Part shown: positions 50,400 through 63,996 of the stretch, in pieces
Layout: each line of letters begins with the position of its first letter
How positions within the stretch are numbered: the first letter of the stretch is position 1
NCBI GenBank assembly: GCA_025642075.2
Contig: JAODUO010000988.1
Span: forward strand, 5,001 to 69,000
Origin: Ridgeia piscesae
Lineage: Eukaryota > Annelida > Polychaeta > Sabellida > Siboglinidae
DNA: 64,000 nt
Direction: 5' to 3'
Position numbers and translations under genes: made by a program
Notes under the pieces: generated by a model
Told to the model about the DNA's origin: nothing
Database searches by the model: none
What the model saw: the letters and a program-made list of their open reading frames with translations, nothing else

Positions 50400-53300
50400 A
50401 AATCATCAGATTTGTAATGGACAATGGCGTCATTCTTGTGTATATCGTTTGGTGTGTGCGTATCATTACAGTCACCTCACACCATCAGTCTAGTGCTAAT
50501 TATAGCATTAGAGGCTGGCAAATTGAAAGAAACGGAATCCACCGCCGTGCAACCGGTTTTAACGTTGACTTCGAAATGCTGCAAATGGTGGCTATATTTT
50601 ATTTGGCATTTGCAACAATAATGGGGTTATTATATATTTGAACTAATAAGGGGATTATTTCACAATGATAAAGAGCTCTTATGGAAGAGTCATCCTTAAA
50701 AAATCTGTTGATAAATAAAAAATTTGTTTTTCAAAATGCAAGTATCCAATGCCATAATACTGAGGAGACTATTTCCATGACACACCAGTGACAGTGCCCC
50801 GCTGGCACGTCATGGTGTTGACAATTTTCAAGGATTCAAAATCACTGTTAATAATTAAAATTGATTTTAAATTATAAAACCGGATATATGAGCTATTAAC
50901 AGCATTATTGAAATGGTCCTCAGATGATAGAAATGATGCGCAGTGAGTGATAAATCTCTGTGGATTAGCACGAGGGAGCATAACTATCACACTAATTATG
51001 TTTTTTCTGTGAAAATATCTAAATCTAATCAATAAATAGTGCCCAATCAGGAACATACAAGGTGACATTATTCGTTAAATAAATGAATAAACAAACATAC
51101 TGTGGGGATGTATATTCAGCACACATGAGAAGTCTACGATGTATTTGTGGTGTTTGGTAGAAAATGGACTTGGAGAGATGCCAGGGATACCAGAGTCTGG
51201 ACCAGTAAAAGACAAGGGTGACATAGAGTTTGTAGTCCCAGGTACGCCACTGTTATCTTTCCATGTACTGTTACATAGTTGAACCTCAATTTACAATCAC
51301 CTCTGCAATACAGGCACCTCATAGTTAAGGACACCTCAACATCACCTCATAAGTAGTACAACCACCTCACAATTAAGTTCACCTCAGTAATACAACCACC
51401 ACACAATTAAGTTCACCTCAGTAATACAATCATTGCATACATTGTAGTTAAGTTCATCTCACAATTAAGTTCACCTCAGTAATACAACCACTTCACAATT
51501 AAGTTCACCTCAGTAATACAACCATCTCACAATTAAGTTCACCTCAGTAATACAACCACTTCACAATTAAGTTCACCTCAGTAATACAACCATCTCGCAA
51601 TTAAGTTCACCTCAGTAATACTACCATCTCACAATTAAGTCCACCTCAGTAATTTAGCCACTTCATAATTCAGGGCAATTACTTTGTAATTAATATTACC
51701 TTGTACACTGTAAGTCTTGTGTGCCAGATAATAGTATTGTTTCAAATAAATCTATAGGGTGGCAGGTTGAATATATTTAATAGTTGTCTAGTGCTAATAG
51801 TAGCATTAGAAACTGGCAAATTGAAAGAAATGGAATCCACCGCCTGTTAGGTGCAACCGGTTTTAACGTTGACTTCCAAATGCTGCAAATGGTGGCTATA
51901 TTTTTATTTGGCATTTGCAACAGTAATGGGGTTATAATTAATCAGGGGACCATTTTGTTTCACAACGATAAAGAGCTCTTATGGAAGCGTCATCCTTAAA
52001 AAGTCTGTTGTTAAATTAAATTTTTGTTTTTCAAAATGCAAATATCCAATGCCATATTACTGAGGAGACTATTTCCATGACACACCAGTGACAATGCCCC
52101 GCTGGCACGTCGTGGTGTTGACAATTTTCAAGTATTCAATATCCCTTAAGAATAAAAAAATATTTTAAATTGAGAACCGGGTATAAGAGCTCTTAACAGC
52201 ATTATTGAAATGGTCCTCAGATGATAGAAATGATGCGCAGTGAGTGATAAATCTCTGTGGATTAGCACGAGGGAGCATAACTATCACAATAATTATGTTC
52301 TTTCTGTGAAAATATCTAAATCTAATCAATAAAGAGTGCCGAATCAGGAACATACAGGGTGACATTTATCGTTAAATAAATAAATAAACAAACATACCGT
52401 GGGGATGTTTATTCAGCACACATGAGGAGTCTACGATGTACTTGTGGTGTTTGGTAGACAAGGGACTTGGAGAGATGCCAGGGATACCAGAATCTGGACC
52501 AGTAAAAGACAAGGGTGACATAGGGTTTGTAGTCGAAGGTACGCCACTGTTATCTTTCCATGCACTGTTACATAGTTGAACCTCACTTTACAATCACCTC
52601 TGCAATACAGGCACCTCATAATTAAGGACACCTCAACATCACCTCATAATTAAGGTCACCTCAGTAGTACAACCACCTCACAATTAAGTTCACCTCAGTA
52701 ATACAACCACCACACAATTAAGTTCACCTCAGTAATACAATCATTGCATACATTGTAGTTAAGTTCATCTCACAATTAAGTTCACCTCAGTAATACAACC
52801 ACTTCACAATTAAGTTCACCTCAGTAATACAACCATCTCACAATTAAGTTCACCTCAGTAATACTACCATCTCACAGTTAAGTCCACCTCAGTAATTTAG
52901 CCACTTCATAATTCAGGGCAATTACTTTGTAATTAATATTACCTTGTACACTGTAAGTCTTGGGTGCCAGATAATAGTATTGTGTCAAATAAATCTATAG
53001 GGTGGCAGGTTGAATATATTTAATAGTTGTCTAGTGCCAATAGTAGCATTAGAGACTGGCAAATTGAAAGAAACGGAATCCACCGCCTGTTAGATGCAAC
53101 CGGTTTTAACGTTGACTTCGAAATGTTGCAAATGGTGGCTATATTTTTATTTGGCATTTGCAACAGTAATGGGGTTATAATTAATCAGGGGACCATTTTG
53201 TTTCACAACGATAAAGAGCTCTTATGGAAGCGTCATCCTTAAAAAATCTGTTGTTAAATTAAATTTTTGTTTTTCAAAATGCAAATATCCAATGCCATAT

Positions 53301-55304
53301 TACTGAGGAGACTATTTCCATGACACACCAGTGACAGTGCCCCGCTGGCACATCGTGGTGTTGACAATTTTCAAGTATTCAATATCACTTAAGAATAAAA
53401 AAAATATTTTAAATTGAAAACCGGGTATAAGAGCTCTTAACAGCATTATTGAAATGGTCCTCAGATGATAGAAATGATGCGCAGTGAGTGATAAATCTCT
53501 GTGGATTAGCACGAGGGAGCATAACTATCACAATAATTATGTTCTTTCTGTGAAAATATCTAAATCTAATCAATAAATAGTGCCGAATCAGGAACATACA
53601 GGGTGACATTTATCGTTAAATAAATAAATAAACAAACATACCGTGGGGATGTTTATTCAGCACACATGAGGAGTCTATGATGTACTTGTGGTGTTTGGTA
53701 GACAAGGGACTTGGAGAGATGCCAGGGATGCCAGAGTCTGGACCAGTAAAAGACAAGGGTGACATAGGGTTTGTAGTCCCAGGTACGCCACTGTTATCTT
53801 TCCATGCACTGTTACATAGTTGAACCTCACTTTACAATCACCTCTGCAATACAGGCACCTCATAATTAAGAACACCTCAACATCACCTCATAATTAAGGT
53901 CACCTCAGTAGTACAACCACCTCACAATTAAGTTCACCTCAGTAATATAACCACCACACAATTAAGTTCACCTCAGTAATACAATCATTGCATACATTGT
54001 AGTTAAGTTCATCTCACAATTAAGTTCACCTCAGTAATACAACCATTTCACAATTAAGTTCACCTCAGTAATACAACCATCTCACAATTAAGTTCACCTC
54101 AGTAATACAACCATCTCGCAATTAAGTTCACCTCAGTAATACTACCATCTCACAGTTAAGTCCACCTCAGTAATTTAGCCACTTCATAATTCAGGGCAAT
54201 TACTTTGTAATTAATATTACCTTGTACACTGTAAGTCTTGTGTGCCAGATAATAGTATTGTGTCAAATAAATCTATAGGGTGGCAGGTTGAATATATTTA
54301 ATAGTTGTCTAGTGCTAATAGCAGCATATCTAAGAGACTGGCAAATTGAAAGAAATGGAATCCACCGCCTGTTAGGTGCAACCGGTTTTAACGTTGACTT
54401 CGAAATGCTGCAAATGGTGGCTATATTTTTATTTGGCATTTGCAACAGTAATGGGGTTATAATTAATCAGGGGACCATTTTGTTTCACAACGATAAAGAG
54501 CTCTTATGGAAGCGTCATCCTTAAAAAATCTGTTGTTAAATTAATTTTTTCTTCAAAATGCAAATATCCAATGCCATATTACTGAGGAGACTATTTCCAT
54601 GACACACAAGTGACAGTGCCCCGCTGCCACGTCGTGGTGTTGACAATTTTCAAGTATTCAATATCCCTTAAGAATAAAAAAATATTTAAAATTGAAAATC
54701 GGGTATAAGAGCTCTTAACAGCATTATTGAAATGGTCCTCAGATGATAGAAATGATGCGCAGTGAGTGATAAATATCTGTGGATTAGCACGAGGGAGCAT
54801 AACTATCACAATAGTTATGTTCTTTCTGTGAAAATATCTAAATCTAATCAATAAATAGTGCCGAATCAGGAACATATAGGGTGACATTAATCGTTAAATA
54901 AATAAATAAACAAAGATACCGTGGGGATGTTTATTCAGCACACATGAGGAGTCTACGATGTATTTGTGGTGTTTGGTAGACAAGGGACTTGGAGAGATGC
55001 CAGGGATACCAGAGTCTGGACCAGTAAAAGACAAGGGTGACATAGGGTTTGTAGTCGAAGGTACGCCACTGTTATCTTTCCATGCACTGTTACATAGTTG
55101 AACCTCAATTTACAATCACCTCTGCAATACAGGCACCTCATAATTAAGGACACCTCAACATCACCTCATAAGTAGTACAACCACCTCACAATTAAGTTCA
55201 CCTCAGTAATACAACCACCACACAATTAAGTTCACCTCAGTAATACAACCACCACACAATTAAGTTCACCTCAGTAATACAATCATTGCATACATTGTAG
55301 TTAA

Positions 55305-56524
55305 AGGAACATGCAACCCAAAAAGTAAAAATTGCTCAAACCATTAAACAATGTTCATTGAATCATATCCCATATTTTTTACTTTTTTTCTGAAATGATT
55401 TATTAAGTTTTAAGGAGAATTAGTGAACATCCCTGGAGGGTGACATTTTGGACATTTCGTCTGTGGGTGTGTGACGTCACACTTCCACAACCGCTAGCGC
55501 CTCGGGTGGACAAAACAAAACGAACTCTTCACCCACTGAGTCTGAGATCTATCAATCGATTTAATTACACTTACAGAGCGTTAGATATAAAAACACAGTG
55601 TCCCTTACAATATAAACATTCATAAAGAATACGATAATACGAATTTCAACTTGGACTTGATCGGTTCGACGGAGCTTAGTAACTTTTATTATCGCCCGCT
55701 TTCACATGTAAACAAATCGTTTATCCAACTAATTATTCCAGTCGACCGTCGCGCAGTGAATATTTTACTAATCATTGATTTTTTTTTTTATAAAGGGAAT
55801 ACATTAAATTATATTCTAGTACCCCATTTACAGTATTTGCATACATTATGTTCGTCCCTTTTGCGAGACCGCTCTTCGCGTGCCATAGCAACACTGCTCA
55901 GCCCCGGACTTTTCTTTCTGTGTACAAATACAGCGGGGACAGTATTTTCGTTCACCGGTTGTCTTTCCCCCAATCCCAGTAACCTGTGTTTCAGATCAAC
56001 GGTGACATGGTGCTGGAAAACTATATTCCGGTTGAAATTGAATTATTCCACCATATGACCCGCACCTATATTGTGGAGCCATTTCATCGCCAACTCGCGT
56101 TTCGCATGGAATTTATTGGCATTTGGACAAATCACTTTCCTTTCACTGACCCTTCTCCTGCTCTGTTTTTCTGTTGCTTGACATTCAAACATTTTATTAT
56201 CACAAGACTCATAAAAAGAACTCCAATTATGTCGCTGTGCTAGTGTTTACATGTTGCGCAGCGCCTATATCGCTGAGAGTTGTGGACAGTCTACGTCACA
56301 CTCACGCATTCTCTCGCGTTACTCTTCGTGAGTTCCTCGTGAAATGGGCAACAATGGCAGCGCCCATGGTCAGTGAAAATGTATGTTTCAAGATAAGTTT
56401 TGTGATGTATAACATTCTTACAAAATTTAACAAAAAGTACATATGTTATAATATTCTATCTTGAATGGTATGTGGGAATTGGGGGAAATTTAACGCATTT
56501 TCAACAGTATGGTTGCATGTTCCT
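55305..56524. mobile_element. TTAA-flanked TIR element, copy 1 (1220 bp)
   Basis: Flanked by TTAA at 55301-55304 and 56525-56528. The empty monomer reads GTAGTTAAGTTCATC at the same site, proving insertion with a TTAA (or TA) duplication. The ends are a perfect 14-bp inverted repeat AGGAACATGCAACC. Subterminal CpG-rich segments contain GTGACGTCACAC and CTACGTCACACTC. TTAA duplication is typical of piggyBac-type elements, but the ends do not start with CCC and no transposase is seen, so it is non-autonomous and the superfamily is inferred. Confidence 0.85.
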
Positions 56525-57985
56525 TTAAGTTCATCTCACAATTAAGTTCACCTCAGTAATACAACCACTTCACAATTAAGTTCACCTCAGTAATACAACC
56601 ATCTCACAATTAAGTTCACCTCAGTAATACAACCACCACACAATTAAATTCACCTCAGTAATACAATCATTGCATACATTGTAGTTAAGTTCATCTCACA
56701 ATTAAGTTCACCTCAGTAACACAACCACTTCACAATTAAGTTCACCTCAGTAATACAACCACTTCACAATTAAGTTCACCTCAGTAATACAACCATCTCA
56801 CAATTAAGTTCACCTCAGTAATACAACCATCTCACAATTAAGTCCACCTCAGTAATTTAGCCACTTCGTAATTCAGGGCAATTACTTTGTAATTAATATT
56901 ACCTTGTACACTGTAAGTCTTGTGTGCCAGATAATAGTATTGTGTCAAATAAATCTATAGGGTGGCAGGTTGAATATATTTAATAGTTGTCTAGTGCTAA
57001 TAGTAGCATTAGAAACTGGCAAATTGAAAGAAATGGAATCCACCGCCTGTTAGGTGCAACCGGTTTTAACGTTGACTTCGAAATGCTGCAAATGGTGGCT
57101 ATATTTTTATTTGGCATTTGCAACAGTAATGGGGTTATAATTAATCAGGGGACCATTTTGTTTCACAACGATAAAGAGCTCTTATGGAAGCGTCATCCTT
57201 AAAAAGTCTGTTGTTAAATTAAATTTTTGTTTTTCAAAATGCAAATATCCAATGCCATATTACTGAGGAGACTATTTCCATGACACACCAGTGACAATGC
57301 CCCGCTGGCACGTCGTGGTGTTGACAATTTTCAAGTATTCAATATCCCTTAAGAATAAAAAAATATTTTAAATTGAAAACCGGGTATAAGAGCTCTTAAC
57401 AGCATTATTGAAATGGTCCTCAGATGATAGAAATGATGCGCAGTGAGTGATAAATATCTGTGGATTAGCACGAGGGAGCATAACTATCACAATAATTATG
57501 TTCTTTCTGTGAAAATATCTAAATCTAATCAATAAATAGTGCCGAATCAGGAACACACAGGGTGACATTAATCGTTAAATAAATAAATAAACAAAGATAC
57601 CGTGGGGATGTTTATTCAGCACACATGAGGAGTCTACGATGTACTTGTGGTGTTTGGTAGACAAGGGACTTGGAGAGATGCCAGGGATACCAGAGTCTGG
57701 ACCAGTAAAAGACAAGGGTGACATAGGGTTTGTAGTCCCAGGTACGCCACTGTTATCTTTCCATGCACTGTTACATAGTTGAACCTCAATTTACAATCAC
57801 CTCTGCAATACAGGCACCTCATAATTAAGGACACCTCAACATCACCTCATAAGTAGTACAACCACCTCACAATTAAGTTCACCTCAGTAATACAACCACC
57901 ACACAATTAAGTTCACCTCAGTAATACAACCACCACACAATTAAGTTCACCTCAGTAATACAATCATTGCATACATTGTAGTTAA

Positions 57986-59206
57986 AGGAACATGCAACCC
58001 AAAAAGTAAAAATTGCTCAAACCATTAAACAATGTTCATTGAATCATATCCCATATTTTTTACTTTTTTTCTGAAATGATTTATTAAGTTTTAAGGAGAA
58101 TTAGTGAACATCCCTGGAGGGTGACATTTTGGACATTTCGTCTGTGGGTGTGTGACGTCACACTTCCACAACCGCTAGCGCCTCGGGTGGACAAAACAAA
58201 ACGAACTCTTCACCCACTGAGTCTGAGATCTATCAATCGATTTAATTACACTTACAGAGCGTTAGATATAAAAACACAGTGTCCCTTACAATATAAACAT
58301 TCATAAAGAATACGATAATACGAATTTCAACTTGGACTTGATCGGTTCGACGGAGCTTAGTAACTTTTATTATCGCCCGCTTTCACATGTAAACAAATCG
58401 TTTATCCAACTAATTATTCCAGTCGACCGTCGCGCAGTGAATATTTTACTAATCATTGATTTTTTTTTATTATAAAGGGAATACATTAAATTATATTCTA
58501 GTACCCCATTTACAGTATTTGCATACATTATGTTCGTCCCTTTTGCGAGACCGCTCTTCGCGTGCCATAGCAACACTGCTCAGCCCCGGACTTTTCTTTC
58601 TGTGTACAAATACAGCGGGGACAGTATTTTCGTTCACCGGTTGTCTTTCCCCCAATCCCAGTAACCTGTGTTTCAGATCAACGGTGACATGGTGCTGGAA
58701 AACTATATTCCGGTTGAAATTGAATTATTCCACCATATGACCCGCACCTATATTGTGGAGCCATTTCATCGCCAACTCGCGTTTCGCATGGAATTTATTG
58801 GCATTTGGACAAATCACTTTCCTTTCACTGACCCTTCTCCTGCTCTGTTTTTCTGTTGCTTGACATTCAAACATTTTATTATCACAAGACTCATAAAAAG
58901 AACTCCAATTATGTCGCTGTGCTAGTGTTTACATGTTGCGCAGCGCCTATATCGCTGAGAGTTGTGGACAGTCTACGTCACACTCACGCATTCTCTCGCG
59001 TTACTCTTCGTGAGTTCCTCGTGAAATGGGCAACAATGGCAGCGCCCATGGTCAGTGAAAATGTATGTTTCAAGATAAGTTTTGTGATGTATAACATTCT
59101 TACAAAATTTAACAAAAAGTACATATGTTATAATATTCTATCTTGAATGGTATGTGGGAATTGGGGGAAATTTAACGCATTTTCAACAGTATGGTTGCAT
59201 GTTCCT
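57986..59206. mobile_element. TTAA-flanked TIR element, copy 2 (1221 bp)
   Basis: Same insertion site and sequence as 55305-56524 except one extra base in a T-run (about 58470). It arose by tandem duplication of the 2.68-kb block, not by a second insertion. Confidence 0.88.
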
Positions 59207-61489
59207 TTAAGTTCATCTCACAATTAAGTTCACCTCAGTAATACAACCACTTCACAATTAAGTTCACCTCAGTAATACAACCATCTCACAATTAAGTTCA
59301 CCTCAGTAATACAACCACCACACAATTAAATTCACCTCAGTAATACAATCATTGCATACATTGTAGTTAAGTTCATCTCACAATTAAGTTCACCTCAGTA
59401 ACACAACCACTTCACAATTAAGTTCACCTCAGTAATACAACCACTTCACAATTAAGTTCACCTCAGTAATACAACCATCTCACAATTAAGTTCACCTCAG
59501 TAATACAACCATCTCACAATTAAGTCCACCTCAGTAATTTAGCCACTTCGTAATTCAGGGCAATTACTTTGTAATTAATATTACCTTGTACACTGTAAGT
59601 CTTGTGTGCCAGATAATAGTATTGTGTCAAATAAATCTATAGGGTGGCAGGTTGAATATATTTAATAGTTGTCTAGTGCTAATAGTAGCATTAGAAACTG
59701 GCAAATTGAAAGAAATGGAATCCACCGCCTGTTAGGTGCAACCGGTTTTAACGTTGACTTCGAAATGCTGCAAATGGTGGCTATATTTTTATTTGGCATT
59801 TGCAACAGTAATGGGGTTATAATTAATCAGGGGACCATTTTGTTTCACAACGATAAAGAGCTCTTATGGAAGCGTCATCCTTAAAAAGTCTGTTGTTAAA
59901 TTAAATTTTTGTTTTTCAAAATGCAAATATCCAATGCCATATTACTGAGGAGACTATTTCCATGACACACCAGTGACAATGCCCCGCTGGCACGTCGTGG
60001 TGTTGACAATTTTCAAGTATTCAATATCCCTTAAGAATAAAAAAATATTTTAAATTGAAAACCGGGTATAAGAGCTCTTAACAGCATTATTGAAATGGTC
60101 CTCAGATGATAGAAATGATGCGCAGTGAGTGATAAATATCTGTGGATTAGCACGAGGGAGCATAACTATCACAATAATTATGTTCTTTCTGTGAAAATAT
60201 CTAAATCTAATCAATAAATAGTGCCGAATCAGGAACACACAGGGTGACATTAATCGTTAAATAAATAAATAAACAAAGATACCGTGGGGATGTTTATTCA
60301 GCACACATGAGGAGTCTACGATGTACTTGTGGTGTTTGGTAGACAAGGGACTTGGAGAGATGCCAGGGATACCAGAGTCTGGACCAGTAAAAGACAAGGG
60401 TGACATAGGGTTTGTAGTCCCAGGTACGCCACTGTTATCTTTCCATGCACTGTTACATAGTTGAACCTCACTTTACAATCACCTCTGCAATACAGGCACC
60501 TCATAATTAAGGACACCTCAACATCACCTCATAATTAAGGTCACCTCAGTAGTACAACCACCTCACAATTAAGTTCACCTCAGTAATACAACCACCACAC
60601 AATTAAGTTAACCTCAGTAATACAATCATTGCATACATTGTAGTTAAGTTCATCTCACAATTAAGTTCACCTCAGTAATACAACCACTTCACAATTAAGT
60701 TCACCTCAGTAATACAACCATCTCACAATTAAGTTCACCTCAGTAATACTACCATCTCACAATTAAGTCCACCTCAGTAATTTAGCCACTTCATAATTCA
60801 GGGCAATTACTTTGTAATTAATATTACCTTGTACACTGTAAGTCTTGGGTGCCAGATAATAGTATTATGTCAAATAAATCTATAGGGTGGCAGGTTGAAT
60901 ATATTTAATAGTTGTCTAGTGCTAATAGTAGCATATCTAAGAGACTGGCAAATTGAAAGAAATGGAATCCACCGCCTGTTAGGTGCAACCGGTTTTAACG
61001 TTGACTTCGAAATGCTGGAAATGGTGGCTATATTTTTATTTGGCATTTGCAACAGTAATGAGGTTATAATTAATCAGGGGACCATTTTGTTTCACAACGA
61101 TAAAGAGCTCTTATGGAAGCGTCATCCTTAAAAAATCTGTTGTTAAATTAAATTTTTGTTTTTCAAAATGCAAATATCCAATGCCATATTACTGAGGAGA
61201 CTATTTCCATGACACACCAGTGACAGTGCCCCGCTGGCACGTCGTGGTGTTGACAATTTTCAAGTATTCAATATCACTTAAGAATTAAAAAATATTTTAA
61301 ATTGAAAACCGGGTATAAGAGCTCTTAACAGCATTATTGAAATGGTCCTCAGATGATAGAAATGATGCGCAGTGAGTGATAAATCTCTGTGGATTAGCAC
61401 GAGGGAGCATAACTATCACAATAATTATGTTCTTTCTGTGAAACTATCTAAATCTAATCAATAAATATCAGGAGTCTACGATGTATTTG

Positions 61490-62235
61490 TGGTGTTTGGT
61501 AGACAAGGGACTTAAATCCAGGGTCAGACCCTGACAGTAAAAGACATAGCGTCCCTTTCAGGCTTTGGGGTCAACATGCTACCCCACTTTTCTTTCCAAA
61601 AACACGGGGACATATTTTGTCACCTTTACTTTCCCAATCCCAAAACCCCTGCAATAAAAGGGCATGCTCATAGGTTAAAGAAACCCCCTAACCGCACCTA
61701 TAATTTAAGGTTTACCCAACTCACCGCATAATTAAGGACAAACCTCCAACCCTTCCCCCTCTATAATTAAGGCACATTCAAAAAAATCACCTCATAATAA
61801 GGAACCCCCAATTATTTACTGTCATAATTAATTGCGCACCCTATATCACCTCAGAATTAGGACAGCTCTCAACCCCGCACCTCGATATTGAGTTCCTCGT
61901 GAAATCAAAAATGGCACCCATGTCAGTGAAAATTATGTTTTAAAATAATTTTTAGTATAACATTCTACAAAATTTAAAAAAAACATAGTTATAATATTCT
62001 ATCTTGAAGGTATGTGGAATTGGGGAAATTTTAAAGCTTTCACACAGTATACAGTTCCTTTAAGTTCATCTCACAATTAATTACCCCGATACAACCACCC
62101 CAAAATTTAAATTCACCTCAGTAAATACAATTATTTATGTAATACAACCACCACACAATTAAATTCACCTCAGTAATACAATCATTGCTACAGATTAAGT
62201 TCATCTCACAATTAAGTCCTAAACAACCACTCACA
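61490..62235. repeat. Degraded macrosatellite copy with remnant of the TTAA element
   Basis: Words of the monomer appear in order but with many small deletions and changes. 61888-62057 matches the right end of the TTAA element (GAGTTCCTCGTGAAAT ... ACAGTTCCTTTAAG) with frequent missing bases. The flanks on both sides are normal-quality monomer, which suggests a poorly polished stretch or one very old copy. Confidence 0.7.
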
Positions 62236-63310
62236 ATTAAGTTCACCTCAGTAATATAACCACTTCACAATTAAGTTCACCTCAGTAATACAACCATCTC
62301 ACAATTAAGTTCACTTCAGTAATACAACCATCTCACAGTTAAGTCCACCTCAGTAATTTAGCCACTTCGTAATTCAGGGCAATTACTTTGTAATTAATAT
62401 TACCTTGTACACTCTAAGTCTTGTGTGCCAGATAATAGTATTGTGTCAAATAAATCTATAGGGTGGCAGGTTGAATATATTTAATACTTGTCTAGTGCTA
62501 ATAGTAGCATTAGAAACTGGCAAATTGAAAGAAACGGAATCCACCGCCTGTTAGGTGCAACCGGTTTTAACTTTGACTTCAAAATGCTGCAAATGGTGGC
62601 TATATTTTAATTTGGCATTTGCAACAGTAATGGTGTTATAACTAATCAGGGGACCATTTTGTTTCACAATGATAAAGAGCTCTTATGGAAGAGTCATCCT
62701 TAAAAAATCTGTTGTTAAATTTAATTTTTGTTTTTCAAAATGCAAATATCCAATGCCATATTACTGAGGAGACTATTTCCATGACACACCAGTGACAGTG
62801 CCCCGCTGGCACGTCATGGTGTTGACAATTTTCAAGTATTCAAGATCACTGTTAAGAATTAAAATTGATTTTAAATTGTAAAATCGGGTATAAGAGCTCT
62901 TAACAGCATTATTGAAATGGTCCTCAGATGATAGAAATGATGCGCAGTGAGTGAGAAATCTCTGTGGATTAGCACGAGGGAGCATAACTATCACAATAAT
63001 TATGTTCTTTCGGTGAAACTATCTAAATCTAATCAATAAATATCAGGAGTCTACGATGTATTTGTGGTGTTTGGTAGACAAGGGACTTGGAAAGATGCCA
63101 GGGATGCCAAAGCCAGGACCAAAAAAAGACAAGGGTGACATAGGGTTTGTAGGCCAAGGTACGCCACTGTTATCTTCCCATGCACTGTTACATACTTGAA
63201 ACTGTGTAAGTTGAACCTGTGTAATACAGGCACCTCCTAATTAAGGTCAATTCATTAATAAAACCGCATCATAACTAAGGTCACCTAAGTAGTACAACCA
63301 TTTCATAATT

Positions 63311-63512
63311 TTCTGTAGCTGCACCTACTCTTTCGAATATGCATGCGTCCTTCTTAGTGTTAGATCAGTCGAAAATATTGCCAACTTCCGCCATCGGTTA
63401 AAAATATACCTTTCCATCATAGCTACTTCAAGTTGCAATTAAGAACAAGAAATGAGCCATGCAGCTTAGTAGGGTAGAATCCCACATCATAACATATTCT
63501 GTCATTTTTCAG
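63311..63512 (+). other. Intron 1 end of the MAAAMP gene
   Basis: Unique sequence after the array. It ends with the acceptor TTCTGTCATTTTTCAG. Confidence 0.5.
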
Positions 63513-63562
63513 GGCCTAACAATAACAATGACTCAACAGTCCAAATTGACCCGGCAATGGAG
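63513..63562 (+). CDS. Second coding exon of the MAAAMP gene (inferred)
   Basis: A 50-bp exon between acceptor TTCTGTCATTTTTCAG and donor GGAG|GTAGGT. In the frame demanded by exon 1 (two bases, then PNNNNDSTVQIDPAME) it is open and ends on a codon boundary; of the other two frames one has an immediate stop. With exon 1 the protein begins MAAAMPTGFVTREG, then PNNNNDSTVQIDPAME. No family recognised; the gene continues beyond the window. Confidence 0.5.
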
Positions 63563-63996
63563 GTAGGTTAAAAACCCTTAGTCGTGTGCGTTTAGGCAGA
63601 TGGATAGGAACCTTGTGAACATGAGAATTGTGTTGTATTGTTTTATGCTATGGTATTTAGAAATGGAACTATTGATTCAGTTGTTGCAGAGTTTACTGCG
63701 AGCCCATTAAAACGCTGTAATTTGTCCCATTTCTCCAGGACAAAATAACACATTTGTGCAGACATGCCCATGTATTATGTCATAACAAATGCTTGGTTTA
63801 ATACTCTTGGCTAGATTTATCATAAAAAAGATGAATAACATGATTAATTAAATTAATTAAGCTATGCAGTTATATTTTACATTTTAAGCTAATTGTTGCA
63901 CAAGCATTTTCAGTTGTCATTTATATGTGAAATAAATCCACAATGATTTAGCATTTATAATTTTTATAAGATAAAAAACATGTCATGCTTTTTCAG
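63563..63996 (+). other. Intron 2 of the MAAAMP gene (inferred)
   Basis: AT-rich 434-bp GT-AG intron; nothing else seen. Confidence 0.45.

Larger units (their letters stand above)
50400..63310. repeat. Macrosatellite array, monomer about 1.24 kb (8 copies)
   Basis: The marker GTCTAGTGC recurs at 50489, 51786, 53029, 54307, 56989, 59671, 60914 and 62490. Spacings are 1297, 1243, 1278, 2682, 2682, 1243 and 1576 bp; the longer ones reflect the TTAA element insertion or its remnant. Each monomer holds a unique part, a segment ending GTAGTCCCAGGTACG, and an internal minisatellite of about 30-33 bp (AATTAAGTTCACCTCAGTAA then TACAACC). The first copy is the most diverged. Repeated short open frames (for example 71 codons on plus, 66 on minus) copy with the monomers. 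The array lies in inferred intron 1 of the MAAAMP gene. Confidence 0.95.

Noticed and set aside
51110..61500. Macrosatellite segment as a repeated exon of the MAAAMP gene
   Set aside because: Its open frame begins one base after the AG, whereas exon 1 requires two. The other frames contain stops, so it cannot be spliced in frame to this gene.
50417..62700. A gene family of 71-codon proteins (MSSANSSIR...) and 66-codon minus-strand proteins
   Set aside because: They copy exactly with macrosatellite monomers, lack supported starts, and differ by changes that look neutral. The first copy is frameshifted relative to the rest.
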